Shown piece after piece: positions 1-6,525 of a stretch of DNA of 36,777 bases. Source of the DNA: DAISJD01 sp036821645 (GTDB taxonomy: Bacteria; Pseudomonadota; Alphaproteobacteria; ATCC43930; CGMCC-115725); contig DAISJD010000018.1 in NCBI GenBank assembly GCA_036821645.1, positions 1 through 36,777 of the forward strand, in the 5' to 3' direction. Every line of letters starts with the position of its first letter. Within the stretch, counting starts at the first letter, position 1. The notes under the pieces are model-generated. The model had not been told where the DNA came from, made no database searches, and saw only the letters and a program-made list of their open reading frames with translations. A program made the translations under genes and the position numbers.

Positions 1-1
1 T

Positions 2-748
2 CATTTTACCTACCGCGTCTTTAGCCTGCTGATCGATCTCGACCATCTGGACAATTGGAACCGGCGTTTGCGGTTCTTTTCCCATAATCGTCCCAATCTC
101 ATCGCCCTTTACGACAAGGATATCGGTCCTCGCGATGGCAGCCCCTTGAAACCGTGGATCGAACGGCATCTTGTCGCAGGCGGGCTCGGCCATCTGGTGC
201 CGGGCCGGGTCGTGCTGCTGTGTTTTCCCCGCCTGTTCGGTTTTTGCTTCAATCCCTTGTCGGTATTTTTCTGTTATGGGGTCGATGGGACGCTCGGGGC
301 TATTTTCTATGAGGTCTCCAATACGTTCGGTCAACGGCACGGTTATCTTGCCCCCGTGTCCGATCCAGAAAAAGACGTCATCGATCAGCAATGCCCAAAA
401 GAATTTTACGTTTCCCCCTTCATCGCTTTAACCGGTCGCTATCATTTCCGGGTGAGGCCACCCGCCGATACGATGATGATCGCCATTCGCCAACAAGCCG
501 ATGATGGTCAATCCCTGAATGCGGTCATGGCGGGCGACTATCGAGCTCTCACCGATGGTGGGCTCCTCTCGACCTTTTGGCGTTATCCGCTCATGTCGCT
601 CAAGGTGATTGTCGGCATTCATTGGGAGGCTCTGCGTCTTTGGCGCAAAGGGGTGGATTTTCACCGCAAACCACCGCCGCCGCCCCTAGAAGTCTCGTAT
701 CTTCCCGTTCCACCCGCACACAGCCCTTTCCTTGGAGCCGGTTCATGA
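2..748 (+). CDS. DUF1365 family protein, 5' end cut by window edge
   Basis: The reading frame is open from base 2, so the gene begins before the window. The first visible residues (HFTYRVFSLLIDLDHLDNW) already match the interior of the DUF1365/COG3496 family, so the ATG at 68 is internal. Further family signatures are FSHNRPNL, an acidic RDGSPLKPW stretch, and the hydrophobic segment VVLLCFPRLFGFCFNPLSVFF followed by YEVSNTFGQRHGY. The biochemical role of the family is not firmly known. Its genes commonly sit beside a flavin amine-oxidase-like protein and a cyclopropane-fatty-acid-synthase-like methyltransferase, which suggests work on membrane acyl chains. Here the stop codon overlaps the methyltransferase start as ATGA, so the two are almost certainly co-translated. 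The family assignment is firm; the function is open. Confidence 0.9.
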   Translation, partial: HFTYRVFSLLIDLDHLDNWNRRLRFFSHNRPNLIALYDKDIGPRDGSPLKPWIERHLVAGGLGHLVPGRVVLLCFPRLFGFCFNPLSVFFCYGVDGTLGAIFYEVSNTFGQRHGYLAPVSDPEKDVIDQQCPKEFYVSPFIALTGRYHFRVRPPADTMMIAIRQQADDGQSLNAVMAGDYRALTDGGLLSTFWRYPLMSLKVIVGIHWEALRLWRKGVDFHRKPPPPPLEVSYLPVPPAHSPFLGAGS

Positions 749-1956
749 GCACCGTCCCCGGCAACCCGTCAAAAGCGGGTTTGTCTTATGCCAATCGTTT
801 TCTGCTTTCTATGGTCGAACGGCTGCCGGTCGGCACCATCACCGTCGAAATGCCCGATGGACGGCGTTTTCGGTTTGAAAAACCGACGTGCGAACCCGCA
901 GCCGAGATCAAACTGACCAGCAATCGCGCTGCGCGCAAATTACTCTTGAACGGGCATGTCGGTTTCGCTGAATCCTATCTCGATGGGGATTGGGAAACGC
1001 CGGATTTGACCAAAGTGATCGAACTTGGCTCTGCAACGCAGGCGGCACTCGGTCAGAGTGCGATTTTGGGGGGGCCACTCTTTCAGATCGTCAATCGCCT
1101 GATGCATCTCTTGAAGCCGAATACCCGCAAAGGGGCAAGCAAGAATATTCAGGCCCATTACGATCTCGGCAATGATTTCTATCAACAATGGCTCGACCCT
1201 TCGATGACCTATTCGTCGGGGATTTATACCGATCCCACAACAGACCTTGAGACGGCACAACGGCGCAAATATGCCCGGATCGCCGAGATCATGGGTCTTG
1301 CCCCCGACCATCATGTTCTGGAAATCGGTTGCGGTTGGGGCGGTTTTGCCGAATTTGCGGCCAAAACCTATGGGTGTAGGGTAACGGGGATTACCATTTC
1401 GCCCGCTCAATTGAGCTTTGCCCGGGAACGGATCCAAAAGGCGGGTCTCGCTGACCGGGTCGATCTGCAATTGATCGATTATCGCGATGTCACGGGTACA
1501 TTCGATCGTATTGCCTCAATCGAAATGATCGAAGCCGTGGGCGAAGCCTATTGGCCCAGTTATTTTTCCGCAATCCGCGATCGGTTGAAACCGGGCGGGA
1601 TGGCCGCCCTCCAAGCGATCACCATTTCGGATCGACTGTTCCCACGCTATCGCAAAAGTGCCGACTTCATTCAACGCTACGTCTTTCCCGGCGGCATGTT
1701 GCCGAGCCCGACGGTTCTTCAGGATCTGGTCGCGCGCCACGGCCTCAGTTTCGTTGCCGACGATGGCTTTCGGCTGGATTACGCCCGAACCTTAAAAACG
1801 TGGCTGCATCGTTTCGAGCAGGCTTGGCCGCAGATCCAGAAAATGGGGTATGACGAACGCTTCCGTCGCTTATGGCAATATTATTTGTGCTACTGCGAAG
1901 GCGGGTTCTTAACGGGTGACATTGATGTTCGCCAAATCGCGCTAAAGCGTTTGTAA
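745..1956 (+). CDS. Cyclopropane-fatty-acyl-phospholipid synthase family methyltransferase
   Basis: A 403-residue protein of the CFA synthase family (COG2230), which transfers a methyl(ene) group from S-adenosylmethionine to unsaturated phospholipid acyl chains. The SAM motif is EIGCGWGGFAEFAA, preceded by the family signature AHYDLGNDFYQQWLDP. The C-terminal YYLCYCEGGFLTGDIDV is also typical. I chose ATG 745 because it overlaps the DUF1365 stop, has GGAG at 734-737, and yields the usual N-terminus; the frame is open further upstream only by chance. Two residues that coordinate bicarbonate in E. coli CFA synthase differ. The Cys of YSCAY is Ser158 here (TYSSGIY), and the His of MFEHVG is Ala264 (MIEAVG). 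The conserved Tyr is kept (Tyr346). This may therefore be a paralogous acyl methyltransferase, for example one making methylated or furan fatty acids, rather than a classical cyclopropane synthase. The family is sure, the product is not. Confidence 0.9.
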   Translation: MSTVPGNPSKAGLSYANRFLLSMVERLPVGTITVEMPDGRRFRFEKPTCEPAAEIKLTSNRAARKLLLNGHVGFAESYLDGDWETPDLTKVIELGSATQAALGQSAILGGPLFQIVNRLMHLLKPNTRKGASKNIQAHYDLGNDFYQQWLDPSMTYSSGIYTDPTTDLETAQRRKYARIAEIMGLAPDHHVLEIGCGWGGFAEFAAKTYGCRVTGITISPAQLSFARERIQKAGLADRVDLQLIDYRDVTGTFDRIASIEMIEAVGEAYWPSYFSAIRDRLKPGGMAALQAITISDRLFPRYRKSADFIQRYVFPGGMLPSPTVLQDLVARHGLSFVADDGFRLDYARTLKTWLHRFEQAWPQIQKMGYDERFRRLWQYYLCYCEGGFLTGDIDVRQIALKRL

Positions 1957-2054
1957 ACGCCGCCTTTACAGACCTATGCATTCAATTTTATATTCTCTTC
2001 TTGGTCACGATCTCTGTATGATTGTGGTAAAGACCAAGCACCAGGAAAACGAGA

Positions 2055-2522
2055 ATGAAGATACAAGATTTCGACGGCCGAGAACCACGCTTTAGACTGG
2101 AAGAGTTTTTTTCCGGCAAAACCACGGCATGGGGCATGTTCCATGATCGTTTCGGTCGTCTCAAACGGGAATTCATCGTTGATATCAAGGGGGAATTTTC
2201 CGATAACCTCTTGATTCTTTCAGAAGATTTCCGATTTAGCGATGGGGCGACCGAACGACGGTGCTGGCGCATTCGTAAATTGGACGAGCACCAGTATGAC
2301 GGCGAGGCCGATGATGTGGTGGGCACGGCACGGGCGACGGCCTATGGCAATGCGGTTCATTGGACCTATGATTTCCGCCTCAAACTCGGGACGAGCGGCC
2401 TTGTCGCGCAATTCGATGATTGGATGTATCTGAAGGATGATCGCACCGTTCTCAATCGGGCGCGCGTCACGAAATTTGGCTTGCATTTAGGGGATGCCAC
2501 AATCTTTTTTCGGAAAATTTGA
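2055..2522 (+). CDS. DUF3833 family protein
   Basis: A 155-residue protein matching DUF3833, a small family frequently encoded next to CFA-synthase-like and DUF1365 genes. Supporting stretches are FFSGKTTAWGMFHDRFGRL near the N-terminus, the WRI..LDEHQYDGEADDVVG core, and DDWMYLKDDRTVLNRARVTK followed by FGLHLGDATIFFRK at the end. Many relatives carry a lipoprotein signal peptide. This one starts directly with MKIQDFDGREPRF and shows no signal or membrane segment, so it may be cytoplasmic or peripheral. The gap from the upstream methyltransferase is 98 bp, so a shared transcript is likely but not shown. The molecular function is unknown; a role in fatty-acid modification is inferred only from neighbourhood. 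Confidence 0.82.
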   Translation: MKIQDFDGREPRFRLEEFFSGKTTAWGMFHDRFGRLKREFIVDIKGEFSDNLLILSEDFRFSDGATERRCWRIRKLDEHQYDGEADDVVGTARATAYGNAVHWTYDFRLKLGTSGLVAQFDDWMYLKDDRTVLNRARVTKFGLHLGDATIFFRKI

Positions 2523-2561
2523 TGTTCTGTCGCCCCCCGACCGCGGACGGCACAGAAACGC

Positions 2562-2591
2562 CATGCAGCCCACCCACGGCAAGGCTGCATG
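2562..2591. other. Inverted repeat between DUF3833 and queE
   Basis: CATGCAGCC (2562-2570) pairs with GGCTGCATG (2583-2591) across a 12-base loop. It lies 40 bp after the DUF3833 stop and about 50 bp before queE. No U-rich tract follows on either strand, so it is at best an atypical terminator or leader hairpin. I see no preQ1 riboswitch consensus in this gap. Confidence 0.35.
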
Positions 2592-2642
2592 CCAGAGAAC
2601 ACCGTATTTTGCTAGACTGCCCGCCTGATTAAGGGGCCGTCC

Positions 2643-3269
2643 ATGGGCTATGCCGTCAAAGAAATTTTCTACACCTTACAAGGCGAAGGGGCGCGAACCG
2701 GTCGGGCGTCGGTTTTTTGCCGATTTTCGGGATGCAATCTCTGGTCTGGCCGCGAAGCCGATCGCCATGAAGCCCAATGCCGGTTCTGCGATACGGATTT
2801 TATCGGCGTGGATGGGCCGGGCGGCGGTAAATTCCCTGATGCGACGGACCTTGCCGCAGCCATTGACGCGTGTTGGGACGGGCGTGCGGGCGAGAAATAT
2901 GTCGTGTGTACAGGTGGCGAGCCCTTCTTGCAACTGGATCTCCCACTCATCACGGCTTTACATGATCGGGGGTTTATCATCGCCGTCGAAACCAACGGCA
3001 CAATCGCAGCCCCCGACGGCATCGATTGGATCTGCGTCAGTCCAAAGGCGGACACCATCCTCCGTCAATGTCGGGGTGATGAATTGAAACTGGTATGGCC
3101 ACAAACCGGGATCGACCCGGAAGAATTATTGCAGCTTGATTTCGATCATTTCTTTTTGCAACCAATGGATGGCCCGGACCAGACGGTGGCTGTCTGCATT
3201 CGCTACTGCCTCGATCACCCGCAATGGCGTCTTTCGCTGCAAACTCATAAGATGATCGGCATTGCCTAA
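2643..3269 (+). CDS. queE: 7-carboxy-7-deazaguanine synthase (radical SAM)
   Basis: A 208-residue radical SAM enzyme that converts 6-carboxytetrahydropterin to 7-carboxy-7-deazaguanine in queuosine-precursor synthesis in the cytoplasm. The N-terminal KEIFYTLQGEG is the QueE signature. The iron-sulfur cysteines are Cys31, Cys46 and Cys49 in a CX14CX2C arrangement, a known QueE variant of the usual radical SAM CX3CX2C. The SAM-binding motif follows as VCTGGEPFLQLD. The ATG at 2643 has AAGGGG upstream and gives a family-length protein. queD begins 13 bp downstream, and its product makes the substrate of this enzyme, so the pair is a functional operon. queC and queF are not in the window. Confidence 0.96.
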   Translation: MGYAVKEIFYTLQGEGARTGRASVFCRFSGCNLWSGREADRHEAQCRFCDTDFIGVDGPGGGKFPDATDLAAAIDACWDGRAGEKYVVCTGGEPFLQLDLPLITALHDRGFIIAVETNGTIAAPDGIDWICVSPKADTILRQCRGDELKLVWPQTGIDPEELLQLDFDHFFLQPMDGPDQTVAVCIRYCLDHPQWRLSLQTHKMIGIA

Positions 3270-3282
3270 AGGAAGTACGGTC

Positions 3283-3654
3283 TTGGCTTATCATATTGAA
3301 CTAACGAAACAATTTCATTTTGATGCCGCTCATCACCTAAGCGGTCTGCCGGAAGGTCATCCTTATTTGCGGATGCATGGGCATTCTTTTCGCGTCGCCG
3401 TCACGCTTGCCGGCACCCCTGACCCGGACATGGGCTGGGTCACGGATTTTGCCGAGATCGATCAGGTTTTGCGAGAACTGAGATTGAAGCTTGACCATCA
3501 AACTTTGAATGCGATCGACGGTCTGGAACAACCGACCCTTGAGCGGATCGGTGTTTGGATCTTTGAGGCCCTGCGCACCGAGCTTCCCATGGTAACCAAA
3601 ATCAGCCTGCACCGCGATTCTATCGGTGAGACCTGCACCATCACCCAGGATTAG
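3283..3654 (+). CDS. queD: 6-carboxy-5,6,7,8-tetrahydropterin synthase (QueD/PTPS family)
   Basis: A 123-residue member of the 6-pyruvoyl-tetrahydropterin synthase family. It should convert dihydroneopterin triphosphate to 6-carboxytetrahydropterin, the substrate of the adjacent QueE. Zinc ligands are visible as FDAAHH (His17) and MHGHSF (His32, His34). The DFAEI, LDHQTLN and GETCTI blocks carry the conserved Asp/His and Glu of the active site. I chose TTG 3283 because AGGAAG at 3270-3275 sits 7 bases before it and the protein then begins like E. coli QueD. An in-frame TTG at 3262 would overlap queE and lacks a ribosome site. One oddity is that the catalytic Cys of E. coli QueD (EGHKCGRLHGH) is Tyr28 here (EGHPYLRMHGH). 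Function is inferred from synteny and the remaining residues. Confidence 0.88.
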   Translation: MAYHIELTKQFHFDAAHHLSGLPEGHPYLRMHGHSFRVAVTLAGTPDPDMGWVTDFAEIDQVLRELRLKLDHQTLNAIDGLEQPTLERIGVWIFEALRTELPMVTKISLHRDSIGETCTITQD

Positions 3655-3679
3655 TAGATGCGGGACGTTGATATGCCAC

Positions 3680-4672
3680 CTAAAATACCAATAAAATCAT
3701 GCCAAGCGCTAAGAGCAAAACCAAAATAAGTGCCGCCACACCATAGAGAAACAGGCTACGCCTTATATCCTGATAGGTTACTTTTGCTCTACCATTGCCC
3801 ATCCAGGCATCATCGACAACATCAAGACCATAGCGTCGGGGGCCAGCAAGTGCCAACCCCAAAGCACCGGCCATGGCGGCTTCCGGCCATCCAGCATTCG
3901 GAGAACGGTGCTTCGGTGCGTCGCGCATCATCGTGACGAGCGCCCGCCCTGGCGTTGCATTCGGCACAAAACAGGCGGCCGCCACCAATAACAATCCCGT
4001 AAACCGAGCGGGAATGAGATTGAGCAAATCGTCAAACCGCGCAGAAGCCCAACCAAAGGCGAGATAGCGTGGGTTTTTATGCCCAATCATACTATCCAGC
4101 GTGTTCACTGTTTTATACACGAACAAGCCGGGCAAGCCTGCCACGGCATAGGCCAAGATCGGGGCGATCACACCATCGCTAAAATTTTCCGCCAGTGATT
4201 CTATCCCAGCCCGAGCAACACCATAAAGATCGAGACTATTGGGATCGCGACCGACGATATGGCTGACGGCTGACCGGCCAGCCGCCAGCCCCTCATGCTG
4301 GAGTGCCTGCATGACCCGTAAAACATGATCATATAAACTGCGTTGGGCAATCAAGACCGCCACAAACACAGTTTCGATCAACAGCACCTGTTTCAGATGA
4401 ACGGCAAGATCATGGATCACGAGACCGAGATAAAAGGCCAACATGACCAACGCCGCCAAGGTAATTACCCCCCGCACACGGCGTGTGTTAAAACTGCGGG
4501 TTTCACGATTCAGGCGATGATCTAGAATCGCAACGAGCCGCCCGATCAAGGTGACGGGATGCGGAACCTGTCGCCAGAGAGCAGGCGGGTCGCCGACCAA
4601 CGCGTCAAGTCCAATGCCTAAGATCAAAATTAACAGACGCGGCTCAATGGCTGCTGCCCAGGCTGAAAACAT
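3680..4672 (-). CDS. cobD: Adenosylcobinamide-phosphate synthase
   Basis: A 330-residue integral membrane protein of the CobD/CbiB family, which attaches the aminopropanol (phosphate) arm to adenosylcobyric acid late in cobalamin synthesis. The N-terminal signature GIGLDALVGDPP..WRQVPHPVTLIG is diagnostic. Other family blocks are VGRDPNSLD, SLAENFSDGVIAPI, YKTVNTLDSMIGHKNPRY and SPNAGWPEAAMAGALG. Several hydrophobic helices are visible, including one at the C-terminus (LILVLLLALGMILLVF). A TTG immediately precedes the ATG; I take the ATG at 4672 as the start. The gene converges with queD across 25 bp. It stands alone here, with cbiD 31 kb away, so the cobalamin genes are split across the window. 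Confidence 0.95.
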   Translation of the reverse strand: MFSAWAAAIEPRLLILILGIGLDALVGDPPALWRQVPHPVTLIGRLVAILDHRLNRETRSFNTRRVRGVITLAALVMLAFYLGLVIHDLAVHLKQVLLIETVFVAVLIAQRSLYDHVLRVMQALQHEGLAAGRSAVSHIVGRDPNSLDLYGVARAGIESLAENFSDGVIAPILAYAVAGLPGLFVYKTVNTLDSMIGHKNPRYLAFGWASARFDDLLNLIPARFTGLLLVAAACFVPNATPGRALVTMMRDAPKHRSPNAGWPEAAMAGALGLALAGPRRYGLDVVDDAWMGNGRAKVTYQDIRRSLFLYGVAALILVLLLALGMILLVF

Positions 4673-4743
4673 CAAAACTCACAGAAATGAAGGCCACACT
4701 GATCCGAGGCAGGCATGACAAAGTCGATCATACCAGAACATGA

Positions 4744-5202
4744 CTAGGGCTTTCCCCCTTCAGGCACCGTCCCGGCAGGATTCTGCTGCGGAGATGCATC
4801 TTGAGATTGGGATGTTTTGTCAGCCTCAATCATCCAAACACCATCTTTTTTAATAAAACTGTACGGGTCACTGGTTTTTGCAATATCACCAACTTTAAAA
4901 TCACCAAAAGCACTCTTCAACATAACAAACTCTTGAATAGGCTTGATATCAGATAAAGATTTTTTAAAAGAAAAATTATACTCCGCAACTATTGAATAAT
5001 GATCATTTTCAACAACTTCATTTGTTAATTTAATCTCTTTGATTTCTACAAGATCTTTTAAAATAACATTTTTATCTAGTTCCTGACGTATTAAGGCAAT
5101 AGAAATTTTTTGATCGGGTTTTTTTTCCACTTTTTTTTCTTCACCACAGGCGAATAAAAATATCATGGAAGAGAGGCACAAGAACATTGTGAATTTTTTC
5201 AT
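4744..5202 (-). CDS. Small putative lipoprotein of unknown function
   Basis: A 152-residue protein starting MKKFTMFLCLSS with a hydrophobic stretch ending FLFAC. This is a lipoprotein signal with the lipidated Cys at residue 19, so an envelope lipoprotein is expected. The mature part begins with a charged, Lys/Glu-rich spacer (GEEKKVEKKPDQK). It then has a compact region with alternating hydrophobic residues and the motif SFIKKDGVWMIEAD, which resembles small periplasmic domains. The tail is Gln/Pro/Gly-rich. I chose ATG 5202 because it starts the signal peptide; in-frame ATGs at 5229 and 5259 would add unusual residues before it. The gene is strikingly AT-rich compared with cobD and der and uses many AAA/ATT codons, which suggests acquisition from outside. 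I recognise no family. Confidence 0.7.
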   Translation of the reverse strand: MKKFTMFLCLSSMIFLFACGEEKKVEKKPDQKISIALIRQELDKNVILKDLVEIKEIKLTNEVVENDHYSIVAEYNFSFKKSLSDIKPIQEFVMLKSAFGDFKVGDIAKTSDPYSFIKKDGVWMIEADKTSQSQDASPQQNPAGTVPEGGKP

Positions 5203-5683
5203 CTGGTTGCCTAAAAAAAACCAATTCATGTTTCGATTCCTCGAAAAAGACTGAGCCATCTATTCCATAGCCCTTGTTTATCGCAGAAAATAGCCGAATG
5301 TGAAGGGGAAAGACAGGTAGAGTTTGGCTTTGGATGCGTGCCACTCCATTCCCCACAATCGGTCGATGCCATCACAAATCGGAACCGCAATGCGCTAAAC
5401 GGCCCTCCAAACTGCGGATAATGCTGAAATGGTCCCACAAAGAACGTAATTAATTTTTAACCAATATCTGGCGTGCATACTTTATCAAGATAGATATGAT
5501 CGAAAAAATCTGAAGAGATTTTATGTTCACGGGAGTGTTTAGTGACAACATGACTGAAATCTGATATCGAACATGGAACCACGCAGAACTTTTTATCACA
5601 AAAGTGCAATGTATGGGATGTAAATACAAAAACAATACAATGTTCTGACGGTAAAACTTTTAAACCAACCAATGGAGATGTAA
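5203..5683. other. 481-bp noncoding gap in the AT-rich island
   Basis: This lies between two divergent genes and must hold both promoters. The half next to the lipoprotein gene is mixed in composition. The half next to the methyltransferase is AT-rich, with a GGAG ribosome site at about 5674. Several short open frames exist on both strands but none has a ribosome site, a family signature or matching codon use. The section around 5270-5450 has a different base composition from its flanks and could be a decayed gene. I could not identify it. Confidence 0.5.
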
Positions 5684-6412
5684 ATGAGTGAAATTAACCC
5701 GATACAAAACTTCTTACAAAACAACAATGAACAAAATTTTATTGATGCTGTTAAAAAAGTTATCCTTGGTACTCATAAACCACCTATCAATATAGACCAT
5801 CTGGCACCCCTGGCAATGGCATTAGATTCTAGTCTCTATGCCGCACAACACATGTTTGGCAAGCCACGGTTTCAGGATAGGCATGAATTGATTCCTTTTG
5901 TCACAACCCAACTGTCGTTCACGGGCCTTATCCTTGAATTTGGCGTCAATACTGGATCAACGATCAATCACATTGCCGATAAAATTCCAAACCAAACAAT
6001 ATACGGCTTCGATTCATTTGAAGGATTGCCAGAAGATTGGACGCCCTACCAAAAAAAGGGCACGTTTAAACGTGATTCCCTTCCCCATGTCAGACAAAAT
6101 GTTGAATTGATCGTTGGCTGGTTCAATGAAACTCTACCAGGTTTTGCCGATACCCATCCTGGTCCCGCCTCTCTTATTCATGTTGATTGCGATCTCTATT
6201 CATCAACCAAGACTATTCTTGATGTTCTCAATAAACGCATTGTTCCAGGTACCATCATTTTATTTGATGAGTACTTTAATTATAATGAATGGCGTCAACA
6301 TGAATACAAAGCATTTCAAGAGTTTTGTGCGGAAAATAAAGTAAAATACGAGTATATTGGCCTAACACCGCTCTATGAACAAGTTGCTGTCAGAATATTG
6401 GACAGACAGTAA
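5684..6412 (+). CDS. TylF/macrocin O-methyltransferase-like SAM methyltransferase
   Basis: A 242-residue class I SAM-dependent methyltransferase. Motif I is LILEFGVNTGST (residues 82-93), followed by the acidic YGFDSFEGLPEDW block. HVDCDLYSST (166-175) and ILFDEYFNY come next, the metal- and substrate-site pattern of TylF-like and related O-methyltransferases. Relatives methylate sugars or small metabolites in antibiotic, polysaccharide or glycan pathways; no sugar-synthesis genes are nearby, so the substrate cannot be named. ATG 5684 has a good GGAG 6-10 bases upstream. The gene is AT-rich with AAA/ATT/AAT codons, unlike der just downstream and like the neighbouring lipoprotein gene. A long hairpin follows the stop. 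Horizontal acquisition is likely but inferred only from composition. Confidence 0.88.
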   Translation: MSEINPIQNFLQNNNEQNFIDAVKKVILGTHKPPINIDHLAPLAMALDSSLYAAQHMFGKPRFQDRHELIPFVTTQLSFTGLILEFGVNTGSTINHIADKIPNQTIYGFDSFEGLPEDWTPYQKKGTFKRDSLPHVRQNVELIVGWFNETLPGFADTHPGPASLIHVDCDLYSSTKTILDVLNKRIVPGTIILFDEYFNYNEWRQHEYKAFQEFCAENKVKYEYIGLTPLYEQVAVRILDRQ

Positions 6413-6437
6413 AAAATCTCTTTTAACGATCAAACAG

Positions 6438-6485
6438 TTCACGGTTTTTTCCAATGGTGCGTCTTACCTTGGAAAAAACCGTGAA
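6438..6485. terminator. Perfect 17-bp hairpin between methyltransferase and der
   Basis: Bases 6438-6454 (TTCACGGTTTTTTCCAA) are the exact reverse complement of 6469-6485, with a 14-base loop that can add a further GGT/ACC pairing. The two genes converge here (stops at 6412 and 6526), so a bidirectional terminator is the simplest reading. The T6/A6 tracts lie inside the stem rather than after it, which is not the classic intrinsic layout. Confidence 0.6.
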
Positions 6486-6525
6486 GTTGCGTCATCTTCA
6501 CAATAGAAAGAGGGAGGAATGCCAA

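Noticed and set aside
2523..2642. preQ1 riboswitch upstream of queE
   Set aside because: The gap lacks the short C-rich loop and A-rich tail of preQ1 classes. Only a 9-bp inverted repeat is present.
5457..5672. Small minus-strand open frames (about 60-70 codons) upstream of the methyltransferase gene
   Set aside because: No ribosome site, no recognised motif, and composition matches noncoding AT-rich DNA. They would also occupy the promoter region of the methyltransferase.
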